This document shows positions 16,811-25,264 of a stretch of 50,940 nt of DNA, in pieces. The number at the start of each line of letters is the position of its first letter. Positions within the stretch are counted from its first letter, which is position 1. A program made the position numbers and the translations under genes. Source of the DNA: an uncultured Oscillospiraceae bacterium (lineage in GTDB: Bacteria; Bacillota; Clostridia; Oscillospirales; Acutalibacteraceae). Location of the stretch: contig CAJKBW010000007.1 of the NCBI GenBank assembly GCA_905198295.1, forward strand, positions 1 through 50,940. Direction: 5' to 3'. The notes under the pieces were generated by a model that was not told the origin of the DNA, ran no database searches, and saw only the letters and a list, made by a program, of their open reading frames with translations.

Positions 16811-18001
16811 TCAGTCGTTTCCTTCGGTTCTGGGAACGACATGGCGGTTGACCAGCTGCCGCAGCCCATCCATGTCCGGGATGCAGCGTTTGGGTATGCG
16901 CCAGAAGGCATTGCCGCTGCCGTAGAATTCCACACAGTCCGGCCGTTCCACCGCATGGGCGATCTGTCCCCATTCCAGGCGGGCTTCCTGACCAGAATTG
17001 ACCCGCATGCTGACCGCTTTTTCGCTCAGGCGGAACTGCACCTGCATATCCGCCGGCTCAATACGGCCGATCATATGCTTTGCCCGGCGCCGGTTCATCA
17101 GCATGATGCCGACAGAGACCGCTACCGACAGGATAAACATCATCAGTCCGTCAAGTGGACCGCCGATCAACCAGCCTATAACGCCCAGCACACATGCGAG
17201 CCCCCCGCTGAAAGGAATCGTGCGGATAAAGGACCGCCGGTTGATATCTTTAATCAGGCCGAGATACTCCTCTCCCGTGTACCGCACATGCAGAATGATC
17301 GGCTCCTGCTCCTCCTGTTCATACGCGCCCACATCACTCTGCACCGCCTGCTGTCTCTCATGGGCAAGCGGCACTACCTGCCGCATCACCATGCGGTGCA
17401 CTGCAGCGATATTCGGCAGCAGCCTTTGCTTGACCATTGCTGCATCATCCGCCGTCAAGCAGCGTGCGGGCAGGACAATCGCCTTGCTGGCGGGAGACAG
17501 CAGTGCAATCATGTCTGTCGTTTCCAGATAAAGTGCGTTTTCCCCGAAATGGATCACAGCGCGGCCGCTCGCCGTCACCTTTTCCACCCGGTTGTTATAT
17601 AGATGCACCACGCCGTCGAAGGAATATCCGGCCGCGCAGGTGCGGTCATAGCTTTTTCCCGCCGAACGGCGGATAAGCAGCGGCCAGCCCACAAACAGAA
17701 AGCCGCTGCCGGCTGCCATCAGTATCACAAAGAAAAACAGCGAATAGTTCCACTCCCCATATGCCAGCCCTTCGATCAGCAGCAGTCCGATGCAGCCTAT
17801 CAGAAGAAGGGAAATCACCAAAGCCTGCCACATTCTGCGCCGGCGGTTCTGCAGACGGAATACGGTTTCGCTGAAGCGTATGTATTCCTCCCGGTACAAA
17901 TTTACCGGAATGGCCAACTCCTGCCCATCTTCTGGATAAGATCCGGCATCCTGCGGCGGCTTTTCGCTGCCAATATTTTTATCCCCATGCTCTGTATCCA
18001 T
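16811..18001 (-). CDS. YcxB-like membrane protein, two tandem domains
   Basis: A 396-aa protein. An N-terminal segment (ELAIPVNLYREEYIRFSE) is followed by two TM helices (about 60-110) and a PH-like soluble domain ending AIVLPARCLTADD. The whole arrangement then repeats: PIILHVRYTGEEYLGLI, two TM helices (about 240-285), and a domain ending WRIPKRCIPDMDGLRQLV. It therefore reads as a fusion of two single-domain family members. ATG 18001 lies 8 bases after the upstream stop. Function unknown; cytoplasmic side of the membrane inferred for the soluble domains. Confidence 0.75.
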   Translation of the reverse strand: MDTEHGDKNIGSEKPPQDAGSYPEDGQELAIPVNLYREEYIRFSETVFRLQNRRRRMWQALVISLLLIGCIGLLLIEGLAYGEWNYSLFFFVILMAAGSGFLFVGWPLLIRRSAGKSYDRTCAAGYSFDGVVHLYNNRVEKVTASGRAVIHFGENALYLETTDMIALLSPASKAIVLPARCLTADDAAMVKQRLLPNIAAVHRMVMRQVVPLAHERQQAVQSDVGAYEQEEQEPIILHVRYTGEEYLGLIKDINRRSFIRTIPFSGGLACVLGVIGWLIGGPLDGLMMFILSVAVSVGIMLMNRRRAKHMIGRIEPADMQVQFRLSEKAVSMRVNSGQEARLEWGQIAHAVERPDCVEFYGSGNAFWRIPKRCIPDMDGLRQLVNRHVVPRTEGND

Positions 18002-18008
18002 GTTTCCG

Positions 18009-18548
18009 CTATTGCCGCCCTTTCTTGTGCATTCCCTTATTTGAGGCCCGCAGCCAATTTTCCAGCTGGCTGCACTCCTCTTGTGAAAGCAACCGTTTCG
18101 GGATGAACATGGCTGTTTCCCGTCCAAAGGAGAGGGTGAAATAATCCGGCGTCTGCATCCATTCGGTCAGGAATGCGAAAGGCAGAGTGCCTTCAGTCCG
18201 TCCCCCGCGCAGATACACGGCTTCTGCCGTAAACCGATACAGGCAGGCGGTGCGCAGATTTTCCTTTTCCGCATAGTCCCGTACCGCAGTGAGCCTGTCC
18301 AACCAGGGTGCGATCACATAATCGTAAGCTATCAGCGCGATGCCCGCCGCCAGCAGGCACACAGCGGATGCCGCCGACATACCGATTCTGTCGCCGAAAA
18401 ACAATCCGGCCGCAGCCGCTACCACCAGCAGTTCACCCACATACAGTGCCGTCTGAAATCGCCTGCCGCGTTGCATGCGCCTTTTCTGCACCAAAAAGGC
18501 CGCATAGTCGTCCTGCGTCATCAGCACGCTCAGTTCAATCTGTTTCAT
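18009..18548 (-). CDS. YcxB-like membrane protein, single domain
   Basis: A 179-aa protein. An N-terminal beta strand with TQDDYAAFLVQKRRMQ is followed by two TM helices (about 32-75). The C-terminal YcxB-type PH-like domain ends in ETAMFIPKRLLSQEECSQLENWL. The PKR motif before the last helix is typical of the family (proteins annotated YcxB). RBS GGAAGGAAAG precedes the ATG. It is the third gene after gyrB, tightly packed with its neighbours, so it is probably in one operon. No function is established for the family. Confidence 0.78.
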   Translation of the reverse strand: MKQIELSVLMTQDDYAAFLVQKRRMQRGRRFQTALYVGELLVVAAAAGLFFGDRIGMSAASAVCLLAAGIALIAYDYVIAPWLDRLTAVRDYAEKENLRTACLYRFTAEAVYLRGGRTEGTLPFAFLTEWMQTPDYFTLSFGRETAMFIPKRLLSQEECSQLENWLRASNKGMHKKGRQ

Positions 18549-18566
18549 TTTCTTTCCTTCCGCCTG

Positions 18567-19118
18567 TCAAAACAGCCAGCCGCGCATTACCCGGCGCCGG
18601 CGGACAAAGGTCATCCGCAGAAATTCCATGGCTTCGTCCGCCTGCCCTGCCGGAAGACAACGTTTGGGAAGAATCAGCAGCTGTTCTCTGTCCCGGATCA
18701 ATACGACCAGCGACGGCGTCTCCACGCACAGCATCCGCGCATACGGATCCTGTTGGGTCAGATACGGGGTTTTTGTCTGCGCTTCGTCCGCGTACAGAGC
18801 CACATCGGCCGGCTGCATGAGCTGCACAAAGGTTTGAAAATCCCGTTTTGCCTGCCGACGGATATCCGCCGGCTCCACTATCAGGAAAACTACCAGCAGA
18901 AGTATGCCCAGCAGCACCAGAAAAAGCGGAAAAAACAGCGAACTCATAAAACTCGTCATCGCCAGTCCCGCGGCGATCAGCAGCACACCGGCAACCATAG
19001 CCGCCGGTGATAACTGCAATGCGCCGAACCGCCGAGCAAGCAGCAGGGACGCCTGTACGTATTCTGCCTGGGTCACATCCGTCTGCAGTTTTACGCGCGG
19101 CGGCATTTGCTGATCCAT
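18567..19118 (-). CDS. YcxB-like membrane protein, single domain
   Basis: A 183-aa protein. LQTDVTQAEYVQASLLLARR opens the protein, two TM helices follow (about 37-85), and the soluble domain ends LLILPKRCLPAGQADEAMEFLR, the family end motif. The start at 19118 (MDQQMPPR) is chosen because GGAAAGG lies 9 bases upstream; a longer frame adds ten residues. It lies 18 bases upstream of the next family member. Unknown function. Confidence 0.77.
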   Translation of the reverse strand: MDQQMPPRVKLQTDVTQAEYVQASLLLARRFGALQLSPAAMVAGVLLIAAGLAMTSFMSSLFFPLFLVLLGILLLVVFLIVEPADIRRQAKRDFQTFVQLMQPADVALYADEAQTKTPYLTQQDPYARMLCVETPSLVVLIRDREQLLILPKRCLPAGQADEAMEFLRMTFVRRRRVMRGWLF

Positions 19119-19200
19119 TTCTCTTTCCTTTCCCGCAGAATCGGGCAAAACTGCTCATCTGCCGTTCCGTCCATACTCCTTGTGTTGGCTGGAATACGAT

Positions 19201-19836
19201 TTATCTGCCGTCCGCGTTCTTTTCTGTGCTGAGATGCAGCCGATCGACCAGCTGCTCCCACATCCCGCCGTCCAGCAGCCGCTTGGGCAGCGCCACCATC
19301 AGGCCACCTTCAAAATCCAGCAGGATCATATCCCTGCACCATCTGGCACAGCAATCCTCATACGGCACCAGCTGAAAGGTATCGTCAGTACCAAAGCCCA
19401 AGCCCTGCGTGTAAATTCTCACCCGCAGCACCTTATTCTTGGCAAACTCCCGGTTTGCGTCATAGCGGTTGACAATCACCGGCGCCGCCCAGATAGCCGC
19501 TGCCAACAGCAGTGAAATCAGGCCGATACACAACGAGGCCAGGCTCACCATCTCGGAAAGAAAAAACGCGATAATGCAATAAGCGGCGAGCAGCCCCAAC
19601 AGCACAGTTTCCACAATCAGCCGGGCTCTTCCGGCCTTTCGGCCCTGCCGGCTGCCCATGCAGACGTACAGCTCCTCTTTGGTCAGCTGGATACGCAGGT
19701 CCGCCTGCGGCTGTCCTGCCTGCGTTTCGGCGTCACGGCCGCTGTTCGCGTCCTGCTCTTCGGTTTTCTCCGCCGCAGCTTTTCCGGCTTCTTCCGCCGT
19801 CTGCTCCTGTGCGGAGATTTTTTCCTGATCGTCCAT
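19201..19836 (-). CDS. YcxB-like membrane protein with acidic N-terminal tail
   Basis: A 211-aa protein. The first 45 residues are Glu/Ala/Gln-rich and probably disordered. IQLTKEELYVCMGSRQGRK follows, then two TM helices (about 75-120), and a soluble domain ending GLMVALPKRLLDGGMWEQLVDRL. It is the first gene after gyrB and the start of the five-gene array. ATG 19836 is preferred over an adjacent TTG, with AAGGAAGGAA at good spacing. Family function unknown; the array may be co-transcribed from the gyrB side, since no terminator with a T tract separates them. Confidence 0.77.
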   Translation of the reverse strand: MDDQEKISAQEQTAEEAGKAAAEKTEEQDANSGRDAETQAGQPQADLRIQLTKEELYVCMGSRQGRKAGRARLIVETVLLGLLAAYCIIAFFLSEMVSLASLCIGLISLLLAAAIWAAPVIVNRYDANREFAKNKVLRVRIYTQGLGFGTDDTFQLVPYEDCCARWCRDMILLDFEGGLMVALPKRLLDGGMWEQLVDRLHLSTEKNADGR

Positions 19837-19864
19837 CAAAAAGGTTCCTTCCTTTCTTCATGGC

Positions 19865-19881
19865 AAGGGCAGCCTGCCCTT
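19865..19881. promoter_or_regulatory. 17-bp perfect palindrome between gyrB and the YcxB-like array
   Basis: AAGGGCAG-C-CTGCCCTT. There is no T tract on either strand and the loop is too small for a stable RNA hairpin, so a DNA-binding operator is more likely than a terminator. The binding protein is unknown. Confidence 0.45.
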
Positions 19882-19908
19882 AACCAATCGCGGGCCTTCC
19901 CTGTGCGA

Positions 19909-21873
19909 TCAAATATCCAGATTCATAACGTACTGCGCATTCTTTTCGATGAATTCCTTGCGGGGCTCCACCTTGTCGCCCATCAGGATGGTGAATGCTT
20001 CATCGGCTGCTGCCGCATCCTCGATGCTCACCTTGAGCATGGTGCGGAAAGCCGGGTCCATCGTGGTTTCCCACAGCTGCTCGGGATCCATTTCACCAAG
20101 ACCCTTGTACCGCTGGATATCCGCGTTGCCGCCCAACTCCGCGATATATTTGTCCCGCTCCCCATCGCTGAATGCATACCGCAGCTGCTTTCCCTTGGAA
20201 ACTTTAAACAGCGGCGGCTGTGCGATATACACATGGCCTTCGTCCACGAGCGGACGCATATACCGGAAAAAGAAGGTCAGCAGCAGCGTACGGATATGAG
20301 AACCGTCAACGTCCGCATCCGCCATGATGATAACCTTGCCGTAGCGCAGCTTGCTCAGATCGAAATCCTCGCCGATGCCGCAGCCTAGCGCTACCACGAT
20401 CGGCACCAGCTTTTCGTTGGAATACACCTTATCCAGCCGCGCCTTTTCCACGTTGAGCATTTTGCCCCACAGCGGCAGGATTGCCTGAAAATTCCGGTCC
20501 CGGCCCTGAATGGCCGAGCCTCCGGCCGAGTCACCCTCGACGATATACAGCTCGGTGCGCTCGTTGTCGCTCCAGATACAGTCGGCGAGCTTTTCCGGCA
20601 TACGGGTGGTCGCCAGCCCGCTCTTTTTGCGCGCCAGTTCCCGCGCACGCTGCGCAGCCTCACGCACCCGGGAGGCATTGATGGATTTTTCCAGGATCGC
20701 TTTAGCGACCGCCGGATTTTCCTCCAGATATGGCACCATCTTTTCGTTCATCAGGGAATTGATCAGCGAGCCCATTGCGGTGTTGCCGAGCTTCGCCTTG
20801 GTCTGGCCCTCAAACTGCGCGTCCTTGAGCTTGACGCTGATGACCGCGGTCAGGCCTTCCCGCACGTCGTCGCCCTTGAGAGAATTGTCGTTTTCCTTGA
20901 GCAGACCATATTTGCGGGCATAATCGTTGAAAATGCGGGTGATGGCGGTTTTGAACGAGGTTTCATGCGTACCGCCGTCCACCGTATGGATATTGTTGGC
21001 GAAGGAAAGGATATTTTCGTTGTAGCTGTCGTTATACTGCAGCGCCACCTCTGCGATGGAATCGCCGTCTGTGGACGAAATATGAATAACATCCGGATGC
21101 AGCACCTGATGGCCGCGGGCCTTGTTCATGAAGTCCACAAACGACGAGATGCCGCCTTCATACCGGTATTCCTCATGGATTTCGTTTTCCGGATTGCGCA
21201 GGTCGTTGAGCCGGATCATCAGCCCTGCGTTCAGAAACGCCTGTTCCCGCAGGCGTTTCTGCAGCACCTCAAACTCGTATTCGGTGGTTTCCTGGAAAAT
21301 TTCCGGATCTGCCTTGAAACGGATCAGGGTACCGTCGTGATCCGAATTGCCGATCACCGTCAGATCGTTCACCGGAACGCCGCGTTCAAAACGCTGAGCA
21401 TAGATTTTGCCGTCGCGGGAGATCTCGACCTCCATCCAGCTCGACAGTGCATTAACGACCGACGAACCGACACCGTGCAGTCCGCCGGACACCTTGTAGC
21501 CGCTGCCGCCGAACTTACCGCCGGCATGCAGCACCGTCAGCACCACCGTCACCGTCGGCAGGCCGAGTTTTTCGTTCATGCCGACCGGGATACCGCGGCC
21601 GTTGTCCCGCACCGAAATCACGTTTCCGGGCAGGATATCGACGTCGATATCCGTACAGAATCCGGCGAGCGCCTCATCGATGGAGTTATCCACAATCTCA
21701 TACACCAGATGATGCAGGCCGCGGGGTCCGGTGGAACCGATATACATACCCGGGCGCTTGCGCACCGCCTCCAGTCCTTCAAGAACCTGAATCTGGCTTT
21801 CGTCGTACGGCGTGGCGTCTGCCCGCACCATACGATTTTCGGTCTTTTCGTCGATGTTCATCTCCGTACTCAT
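19909..21873 (-). CDS. gyrB: DNA gyrase subunit B
   Basis: A 654-aa ATPase subunit of gyrase. The GHKL ATP site includes EIVDNSIDEALAG, VRDNGRGIPVG, and YKVSGGLHGVGSSVVNALS. The TOPRIM domain has YIVEGDSAGGSA and DADVDGSHIRTL, the acidic metal cluster. The C terminus ends RKEFIEKNAQYVMNLDI, as usual. It follows remB by 50 bases. gyrA lies about 4.5 kb further on rather than next to it. Confidence 0.98.
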   Translation of the reverse strand: MSTEMNIDEKTENRMVRADATPYDESQIQVLEGLEAVRKRPGMYIGSTGPRGLHHLVYEIVDNSIDEALAGFCTDIDVDILPGNVISVRDNGRGIPVGMNEKLGLPTVTVVLTVLHAGGKFGGSGYKVSGGLHGVGSSVVNALSSWMEVEISRDGKIYAQRFERGVPVNDLTVIGNSDHDGTLIRFKADPEIFQETTEYEFEVLQKRLREQAFLNAGLMIRLNDLRNPENEIHEEYRYEGGISSFVDFMNKARGHQVLHPDVIHISSTDGDSIAEVALQYNDSYNENILSFANNIHTVDGGTHETSFKTAITRIFNDYARKYGLLKENDNSLKGDDVREGLTAVISVKLKDAQFEGQTKAKLGNTAMGSLINSLMNEKMVPYLEENPAVAKAILEKSINASRVREAAQRARELARKKSGLATTRMPEKLADCIWSDNERTELYIVEGDSAGGSAIQGRDRNFQAILPLWGKMLNVEKARLDKVYSNEKLVPIVVALGCGIGEDFDLSKLRYGKVIIMADADVDGSHIRTLLLTFFFRYMRPLVDEGHVYIAQPPLFKVSKGKQLRYAFSDGERDKYIAELGGNADIQRYKGLGEMDPEQLWETTMDPAFRTMLKVSIEDAAAADEAFTILMGDKVEPRKEFIEKNAQYVMNLDI

Positions 21874-21923
21874 TGGGGTTTCCTCCGTTCACTACTGTTA
21901 TGCATCTTTCCTCTGCCAGCCGC

Positions 21924-22199
21924 TCACTCCGAAAAGGTGAGCGTATCCATAAACGCCGTGCGCTTGAGAAGCGTTGACGACGAAATCTGCGAAATATATA
22001 CCGTCTCGTTGCCTTCCCCGTCGGTGCACACCACAAAGGATTTCGGCAGCTCCATCGACACGTTGAATACCCGCCCGCCCTTCTGCGCATCGGCAAGAAA
22101 CTGCCGGGTGTTTTTCGAAATCGTGGCGGTATCCATATCGAAAATACCTACGATTTCCGACAACCTTACCACCGTGTTTTGTCCCAAATGGAGATACAT
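21924..22199 (-). CDS. remB: RemB-like protein (DUF370)
   Basis: A 91-aa protein of the DUF370 family that begins MYLHLGQNTVVRLSEIVGIFD, the family signature. In Bacillus subtilis the equivalent gene between recF and gyrB is remB (yaaB), which influences extracellular matrix gene expression. It starts 4 bases after recF ends and precedes gyrB, the conserved order. Its C-terminal half is diverged but of normal length. Confidence 0.85.
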   Translation of the reverse strand: MYLHLGQNTVVRLSEIVGIFDMDTATISKNTRQFLADAQKGGRVFNVSMELPKSFVVCTDGEGNETVYISQISSSTLLKRTAFMDTLTFSE

Positions 22200-22203
22200 T
22201 GCC

Positions 22204-23322
22204 TCATCCTCCTTTCGGCGCTGCAGGTTCCGGCATCAGCACACCATGTTTCACATGAAACACCCGCCCTCCGGTCACCCGCTGCACGGCGGACGGATCA
22301 CAGCAGGTAATGAAAACCTGCCAGTCATGTATGTGATTAAAAATATAATCCTGACGGCTTACGTCCAGCTCACTCATCACGTCGTCAAGCAGCGCCACCG
22401 GCTGTTCCCCGCTGACCTGCCGCAGGATGGAAGCCTCCGCCATCTTCAGGGCAAGCACCGCGCTGCGCTGCTGCCCCTGTGAGCCATATACCCGCGCTGC
22501 CATACCGTTGATGCAGACCTCCAGATCATCGCGATGCGGTCCGGCCGTTGTAAAACCCGCTGCCAGATCCGCCTGCCGGCGGCCGCGGATTTCCTCCAGC
22601 AAAGCCTCTGCGGCCTGTGCCGCGGTCATATCTTCGGTACGGTTTTCCGCCTTATACGCCAGCGTCAGCTCCTCTGCCCCGGAAGACAGCCCCGCGTAAA
22701 TATCGCGCGCCGCTTCCCGCAGGCGGCGGATATACGTGGTTCGGGCAAGATGCACCCGCGCACCCGCCTGCGCCAGCTGATGATCCCACAGATCCAGCAT
22801 ATCCTCGTCCGGCCGGTATTGCCGGGCGTCCCGGAACAGGGCATTTCGCTGCTGCAAAGTGCGCATATACTCTCCGAGCACCGCAATGTATCCCGGCCTC
22901 ACCTGACAATAGGCGGCATCGAGAAATTTCCGCCGACCCTCCGGTCCCCCTTTGATCAGGGTGAGGTGCTCCGGCGAAAACACAATCGCACAAAAAACCC
23001 CCGCAAGTCGGCCCGCCGACGGTTGTGCAATTCCATTGAGCGACGCACTCCGACGCTTTTCAATCCGGATCTCTGCTTCTTGCTGCCGCTCCTGCGCGGT
23101 AAATTCCAGCCGGCAGCAGCTTTTTTCCGCACCGAATTGCTTGAGCTCGCTGTCCTTTGCACCGCGGAAACTGCGTCCGCCGGTAAACAGCCACAGTGCT
23201 TCGAGCAGGTTGGTTTTTCCCTGCGCATTGTCGCCGTACAAAATATTGACTCCGGCACCCGGAATCCATTCACCGGCCGCCAGATTGCGGAATCCGCTGA
23301 ATGCCAGCCTGTTGACCCTCAT
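22204..23322 (-). CDS. recF: DNA replication and repair protein RecF
   Basis: A 372-aa SMC-like ATPase that loads RecA at gaps. Walker A is GDNAQGKTN near residue 31. FSPEHLTLIKGGPEGRRKFLD is a family block, the signature motif region is YGSQGQQRSAVLALK, and Walker B/D-loop is VALLDDVMSELD. The GGAGG RBS is five bases before ATG 23322. The last part (VFHVKHG) is encoded by a parS-like palindrome. Confidence 0.96.
   Translation of the reverse strand: MRVNRLAFSGFRNLAAGEWIPGAGVNILYGDNAQGKTNLLEALWLFTGGRSFRGAKDSELKQFGAEKSCCRLEFTAQERQQEAEIRIEKRRSASLNGIAQPSAGRLAGVFCAIVFSPEHLTLIKGGPEGRRKFLDAAYCQVRPGYIAVLGEYMRTLQQRNALFRDARQYRPDEDMLDLWDHQLAQAGARVHLARTTYIRRLREAARDIYAGLSSGAEELTLAYKAENRTEDMTAAQAAEALLEEIRGRRQADLAAGFTTAGPHRDDLEVCINGMAARVYGSQGQQRSAVLALKMAEASILRQVSGEQPVALLDDVMSELDVSRQDYIFNHIHDWQVFITCCDPSAVQRVTGGRVFHVKHGVLMPEPAAPKGG
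22247..22262. promoter_or_regulatory. parS-like site inside the 3' end of recF
   Basis: TGTTTCACATGAAACA differs by one central base from the parS consensus TGTTNCACGTGAAACA. It lies about 3 kb from the putative origin, where parS sites cluster in Firmicutes. A true ParB (rather than the Noc encoded here) would be the binder. Only one such site was found by eye. Confidence 0.6.
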
Positions 23323-23379
23323 GCCGCCTCCGCGCGGGAAGATACCCGCCTGCTTCTTCCGGCGGCTTTTGCCGCCTGA

Positions 23380-23604
23380 TTATGCCGTTTCGCTGATGCA
23401 AACTTCCTGTGCTGAACCGGCAACTTTTACCCGGTCACCCGGCACCAGCTTTTTTCCCCTCTGCAGGCACACGGCGTTGTTGACCAGCACCTGCCCGCTC
23501 TGGACCATTACCTTTGCCGCTCCGCCCGTATCAGCCAGACCAGCAAGCTTGAGCAGCGCATCCAGCCGGATAAACGGTGTATGGATGGCAATCTCCTTAT
23601 TCAT
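23380..23604 (-). CDS. S4-domain RNA-binding protein (YaaA/RlbA type)
   Basis: A 74-aa protein made of one S4 domain. FIRLDALLKLAGLADTGGAAK and GQVLVNNAVCLQRGKKLVPGD match the family that sits between dnaN and recF in most Firmicutes. It is thought to bind structured RNA, possibly in ribosome assembly. RBS GGAAGGGA precedes ATG 23604, and dnaN ends 22 bases upstream. Same operon as dnaA-dnaN-recF is likely. Confidence 0.88.
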   Translation of the reverse strand: MNKEIAIHTPFIRLDALLKLAGLADTGGAAKVMVQSGQVLVNNAVCLQRGKKLVPGDRVKVAGSAQEVCISETA

Positions 23605-23626
23605 ACAATCGTTCCCTTCCGTCCGG

Positions 23627-24727
23627 TCAGCGCTTGAGCCGCACCGGCAGCACCAGGAACAGGAAGGAATCCCCTTCCACCGGCAACACCTTCATCGGCT
23701 GCAGCGCGCCGTTGAGCTCTATACGCACCTCATCGGTTTCGGCATTCTTCAGCGCATCGAGCAGAAACTGGCTGTTAAAGCCCATTTCCTCCTCACTGCC
23801 GTCCACCTGTGCCTCGATGGCATCGTTTGCACTGCCGAGCGGCGACGTACAGGAAAGCAGGATGCGCCCATTCTGAAATTCACACACCAGCGGGGATTTC
23901 AGCCGGTCGTTGATGACCAGCGATACGCGCTCAACTGTGCTGATCAGCTCACGGGTGTTTACGCATACGGTGGTTGCGACTTGCTGCGGAATCGCCTTAC
24001 GGTACGGCAGAAATTCGCCGTCGAGCAGCCGGGAGATCACCGCATAGCCGTCGATTTCCAATACGATATGCCGGCGGCCCACTGCCATCGACATCGGCGT
24101 GTCCTCGTCGGTAAGCAGCTTGAGCACTTCACTGAGCGTTTTTTTCGGCACCACGAACTGCATCGTTTCTTCACTGCGCACCGCTTCACACCGCATCGCC
24201 AGACGGGAACCATCCACCGATACCAGACGCAGCATGCCGTCACCCACTTCAAACAGCGTGCCGGTGTGCACCGGACGCGCATCATTCTGGGCAACCGCAA
24301 AAATGGTCTGCCGGATCATGCTCTTGAGCACATCCTGACCGACGGTAAAGCCCACGCCGTCGTTAACAGACGGCAGTTCAGGATATTCTGAAGCAGAAAT
24401 ACCCATAATGGTAAATTCCGACTGTCCGCTTTTAATCACAACATTGCATTTTTCGTCCGCGGTGAACCAGACCTGTTCTTCCGGCAGCCGGCGCACGATT
24501 TCGCCAAACAGCTTGGCGGTCAACACCATTTCACCCGGCTCCTGTACCTGTGCCTCAATCGTGGTGGTAATCCCAAGATCCAGATCATAGCCCGCCAGAA
24601 ACAGCGAACTTCCGGAGGCGCGCAGGAGAATGCCCTCGAGAGCGGGCAGCGTGGACTTGCCGGAAACCGCGCGCTGTACGTTGCCGGTCGCATCAACAAG
24701 CGCCTGGCGGCTGCAAACAAACTTCAT
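23627..24727 (-). CDS. dnaN: DNA polymerase III sliding clamp, beta subunit
   Basis: A 366-aa clamp made of three similar domains. It starts MKFVCSRQALVDATGNVQRAVSGKSTLPALEGILL and contains FTIMGISASEYPELP near residue 110. It ends LPVEGDSFLFLVLPVRLK, the family C terminus (usually ...LMPVRL). It tethers DNA polymerase to DNA and is loaded by the DnaX complex. ATG 24727 is chosen by similarity; the frame is open further upstream without family resemblance. Confidence 0.97.
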   Translation of the reverse strand: MKFVCSRQALVDATGNVQRAVSGKSTLPALEGILLRASGSSLFLAGYDLDLGITTTIEAQVQEPGEMVLTAKLFGEIVRRLPEEQVWFTADEKCNVVIKSGQSEFTIMGISASEYPELPSVNDGVGFTVGQDVLKSMIRQTIFAVAQNDARPVHTGTLFEVGDGMLRLVSVDGSRLAMRCEAVRSEETMQFVVPKKTLSEVLKLLTDEDTPMSMAVGRRHIVLEIDGYAVISRLLDGEFLPYRKAIPQQVATTVCVNTRELISTVERVSLVINDRLKSPLVCEFQNGRILLSCTSPLGSANDAIEAQVDGSEEEMGFNSQFLLDALKNAETDEVRIELNGALQPMKVLPVEGDSFLFLVLPVRLKR

Positions 24728-25264
24728 AAAGCCTGCCATCCTTTCGTATCGGGAACGGCTGTGCGCTCCGCGAAAATAATTTACGGCATCCGGTTCTTTC
24801 CGGAAGGCCGGCTGCATAGATTGTGGATGTGAGAAAACCGTTGTTTTTGGAATACCCCCGGATACCTTCAGAACACTGTCGAAAAAGAAAAGATATTGAT
24901 AAAAATAACCTTTCTTATTTCGTCGTAGTATTAGGGGCTGTGGAAATGGGGAAAACCGCGAAAAATCCGCCTGTATTCACGAAAAAACGGACAAGCCCGC
25001 GGCGGAAAACGCTGTCGAGAAAAAGGGGGATTTGGGTGAATGCTGAAAAAGCGTTCACCGCTTTGGGGAAATCGGGCAGTGAAAAGTGAAGAACCCCGGG
25101 GAAAATGCAGGTGCCGCTTCGACAATTTTTCCCCCTTTTCCCGTGGAATCCACCGGAAAATCCGGTGGACAGCCGGTGAAAAGGCTGTGAAAGAGCGGTG
25201 AGAAAAAGGAAAAAGCAATTTTTTCGGCGGCTAAGCGGAATTTTTCCACGCCGCAGAAGGCGGA
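24728..25264. other. Putative replication origin region (dnaA-dnaN gap)
   Basis: No gene is supported in this 537-base gap. It holds features expected of a Firmicutes origin. An AT-rich stretch (about 24889-24920) is followed by TAG-TAT-TAG (24926-24934), a GGGG cluster and the DnaA-box-like TGTGGAAAT (24939-24947), in the order box/GC cluster/DnaA-trios/AT-rich on the minus strand. A second box-like TGTGGATGT is at 24823-24831. CCACCGG-AAAAT-CCGGTGG (25050s region's neighbour, 25150-25168) is a perfect hairpin. All boxes are imperfect. Assignment as oriC is inference. Confidence 0.6.

Noticed and set aside
20965..22482. 505-codon plus-strand frame opposite gyrB/remB/recF
   Set aside because: Antisense shadow of three confident genes.
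24823..25089. Plus-strand frame of 88 aa in the dnaA-dnaN gap
   Set aside because: Lys/Arg-rich composition arises from the origin-type sequence; no RBS and against the local gene direction.
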